Origin: Salvia splendens
Lineage: Eukaryota; Streptophyta; Magnoliopsida; Lamiales; Lamiaceae
Assembly (NCBI RefSeq): GCF_004379255.2
Contig: NC_056051.1
Coordinates: 10,207,968-10,271,967, forward strand
Length of the DNA stretch: 64,000 nucleotides
Direction of reading: 5' to 3'
Below the pieces are notes generated by a model, which saw only the letters and a list, made by a program, of their open reading frames with translations, was not told where the DNA came from and ran no database searches. A program made the position numbers and the translations under genes. Positions 61,279-64,000 of this stretch are shown here, piece by piece (within the stretch, counting starts at the first letter, position 1; every line of letters starts with the position of its first letter).

Positions 61279-64000
61279 CAAACACCTCTACGGTGGAGGG
61301 TTCGTGGGTCCCTCATCCCTATCATTCCAAAGGCGGTAATTACAAGGCGTGGCCACACCCAAAAGTGGTGTGCCGTAACAAATCAAGAGTAGTATGCGGT
61401 CCAATCCCACAAGGTTCGGACCTCATCATACTCTTTTCCAAAATACAATTAACCAAAAAGCTAGTCACTATTGTCTCCCATCGTCTCATAATCAACTTTA
61501 ATGCCCGTTCCCGTCAAGGTATCGGATGTGCGACACTCCCATCTCGTCCAATCTAACCAAGTCCAACAGTTCTCTCGGTGCTGAGTTGTAGTACATTCGT
61601 AGACCACTGTCTTGGACTAGCCCCATTTCGCAAGGAAGTCCGCCGCTTTGTTCCCCTCCCTGTGTATGAAGGTGGCTCGGAATTTGAGTTGGCGTTTATG
61701 AAGGGTTAGTTGCGCCACCGCTTGCCGGGCGAGTGCCGGGCCCCATCCTGTCCCATTGACCAATTTGATTGCTTGCTCTGCATCGAGACTCAATCCAGAT
61801 TGGTAGGGCGAGTTCTTTGGCTATATTTAGCCCGTGGAGCATGGCCAACAGCTCCGCCTCTAACGCCGAGTGTGCTTCTAGGGGTGTGCTGAAGGCGACG
61901 AGCATCTTACCCAAGTGGTCTCGAATAATCCCTCCAGCCCCTGTTCTACCGTTCGCTTCATTGTAGGAGCCATCGGTGTTGAGCTTTATCCACGGCTGGT
62001 CCGGGGGGTTCATTGATTGCCATGGCTAGGGGTAGCGCCCTGATTGCCGCCGCTTGAGGAATGTTGATTCCAAGTTTAACTTCCCTTCCAATGTTTCGGC
62101 TTCAAGCTTCCATTGGACATAGCATTCCGAATGAAACATGTGGACCTGCCATACCACGTTTTGTGGTTTAAACTGTGTGCCTTGGTGGCGACTCCTGTTT
62201 CTCTCCGACCAGATAAACCACAAAATGAGGTATGGAGTGGCTCGGCTAAGATGTTTCTTGTTCGGCTGTTGGTACCTTCGCGCCCACACTTCGATTCTCG
62301 TAGGGAATTGTATCATTGATATGGATGCGGGGGAACGGGCCTGTGAACCAACCGTCAAACTCACTCCATACTCTGCGAGCCTCCATGTCCCTGGATGAAG
62401 AGGTGTTGGAGGACTCGGTATTCGGTCGGTGGGTGCAGCATTGGCACTTAGAGGCTAGCTCAATCTCCCGCCACTGAAGCTAGCTTCGTGTCAACCGGCA
62501 CCCGATTGGAGAGAAGCCTCCAGATAAAGATGGCTATTGAGTTGGTGAGGCCTGCCTTCCAAACGTCCCCCAAACCTTGGATGATCGGGTTTCGCCCTCG
62601 AAGTGTGTCCCATGTCGAAGCCACCGTGAATTCCCCATGTATAGAGAGGTTCCACCTCAGGATATCCTGTTCATCATGGAGGATCGGTGTATTAATGATG
62701 CCATCGATAACATGCTGAGGGAGGCCGGCCTGGTTGTGAAGAAGCTGAAGCTTGGGCACATCCCAACCCCCATTAGTAATGAACTCCGAAACCCGGGTGG
62801 TTGGTCTTCCCCTATCATCAAGACTAAATTCCCTCAGAGGGCTATTGCCAAGCCAAATGTCATCCCAGAAGTAGATGTCCCCTTGTCCCACTAGCCATCT
62901 CATGTGCGGTTGTGCGAGGGGCCATGCTCTTGAGAGCCTTCTCCACGTAGGGCTACTCCTGCTCGGCAGTCTCAAGGTGAGCGGTGTGGAGTTGGTGCAA
63001 TATTTTGCCATCATGTATCTTGCCCAAAGGGAGTTTTGCTCCCGAAAGCGCCACCAAAGTTTGATATTGAAGGCGCGGAGGACCTCCATAGTTTCCGGAT
63101 CCCAAGGCCTCCTTCATCAGTGGGCCGACACATTTGTTCCCAACCAATCCAATGGGTCCGCTTCTTCTCATTCGTAGACCCCCAAAAGAATCGGGCATTT
63201 GTTGATCAAGTTGCTTAGGGTACCGGCCGTGGGCTCGACGGCTTGGAAGATGTGTAAGGGGATCGCTTCAAGGGTGCTCTTAATCAACGTAAGCCTTCCT
63301 CCAAAGGATAGGTGACGGTGTGCCCATCCTGAGATCCTTCTTGCAATCTTTTCTCGTAGAAAGAGGAACATGTCCGTGCGTTTGACACCACGATAGATAG
63401 GTACTCCGAGGTAGAGGAAAGGGAAAACCCCTCTAGTGAAGCCCCCTTCCGCCTGGATCGAGTTTGCCCAATGCTCATGGGCCTCGGCAATATAGAAATT
63501 ACTCTTAGCAAGGCTGACTTGTTGGCCGGAGACTCTTTCATACTTTTCAAGACAAGCTCTTAGCCGGCGCATAGGATTTGCCGCCGCTTGGGTGAAGATG
63601 ATAATGTCGTCCGCATAGGCTAGATGGCTGATCTCCATGCATCTCCGGGAGGCTTTGTACGTATGTCCTTATGGCCGAGGATGAGCTTATCTAATGCTCG
63701 GGACAGGTATTCCGCAGCGATCACGAACAGAGCGGGGGAGATCGGATCTCCTTGCCGAAGTCCACGAGTTGATCTAAAGAAGCCCGCGGGTGCCCCGTTA
63801 ACAAGGACCGAGAACCAGCAATACCCAATACACCTCTCCATAAGTGAAATCCATGAATCCGGGAATCCCATACGGCGTAAAACTTTGAAGAGGAAGGGCC
63901 ATTGGACCCTATCATAGGCTTTAGCCATGTCAATCTTTACTGCCACATTAGGCGCTGGGGAGCATCTAGCAAGCTCATGGAACATTTCTTGAGCCAGAAG
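61234..64000 (-). mobile_element. LINE K, 3' part, runs off the right edge
   Basis: Minus strand: A tail of about 43 (T at 61234-61276), terminal stem-loop (61295-61283, CACC gtaga GGTG), long hairpin 61431-61392 with the same wobble pair as C, then ORF2. It is nearly identical to C in the RNase H and 3'UTR regions, so it is the same subfamily and recent. It was inserted in the gypsy LTR. Confidence 0.92.
61498..64000 (-). pseudogene. LINE K ORF2, C-terminal part, frameshifted
   Basis: From the right edge: KIDMAKAYDRVQWPFLFKVL, GLRQGDPISPALFVIAAEYL, AYADDIIIFTQAAANPMRR, SFGGRLTLIKSTLEAIPLHI, FWDDIWLGNSPLREFSLDD, FTVASTWDTLRGRNPIIQG, the RNase H motif LNTDGSYNEANGRTGAGG and ALEAELLAMLHGLNIAKEL. 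Frames change near 63640, 63190, 63100, 62470, 62360, 62015 and 61795, mostly by single-base indels. The last part near HREGNKAADFLAKMG ends at the TAA at 61500-61498. Ancestral function is as A2 ORF2. Confidence 0.87.

Overview
The window looks like plant nuclear DNA, most likely from a flowering plant and probably from a repeat-rich (possibly pericentromeric) region. The grounds are: LINEs whose ORF1 carries a DUF4283-like domain plus a CCHC knuckle and whose ORF2 ends in an RNase H domain; a Ty3/gypsy LTR element; a pararetrovirus-type movement-protein remnant; tRNA-derived SINEs; and a retrocopy of a plant 2-oxoglutarate/Fe(II) dioxygenase. I see no intact ordinary host gene. Family calls come from reading motifs; no database search was run. 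I label LINE copies with letters. Autonomous type: A1, A2, C, D, E, F, G, H, J (with partial duplicate J') and K. ORF1-only type: B1 to B4.

Left part (1-14.4 kb). H (minus) is followed by a gypsy RT scrap carrying J', then gypsy gag. Gag is split by full-length A1 (2748-10517, 16-bp target-site duplication) and resumes as gag/protease to about 11.77 kb. Then come a B-type 3'UTR scrap (B4), a truncated gypsy LTR, a minus-strand B-type 5' piece (B3) and a pararetrovirus movement-protein remnant. The piece 924-2498 is an inverted duplicate of 59000-60563, including the same LINE-in-gypsy junction.

Middle (14.4-39.9 kb). D is a twin-primed LINE: its 5' part is inverted (14419-17740), and its 3' part is direct and split (17741-18284 and 36531-37582). 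Inside D sits a head-to-tail pair, E (3'-truncated) fused to C. Inside C sits A2 (24867-32606), whose two ORFs are both intact (1017 and 1388 aa), with a 40-nt A tail and a 17-bp target duplication. A 5' piece of minus-strand LINE G follows.

Right part (39.9-64 kb). A minus-strand gypsy element (LTR, RT, RNase H, integrase) is broken up by G, B2, B1 and J. J (minus) is itself interrupted by F (plus, 16-bp target duplication) and by the dioxygenase retrocopy. A minus-strand SINE with a 13-bp duplication lies in B1. K (minus, running off the right edge) sits in the gypsy LTR.

Working picture: autonomous LINEs supply ORF1 protein and an EN-RT-RNase H protein. The ORF1-only B elements, which share the LINE 5' motif and 3' stem-loop, were apparently copied in trans, as were the SINEs and the dioxygenase mRNA. 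Several insertions carry extra 5' sequence copied from inside other LINE RNAs, and the E-C dimer may be an extreme case of the same template jumping.
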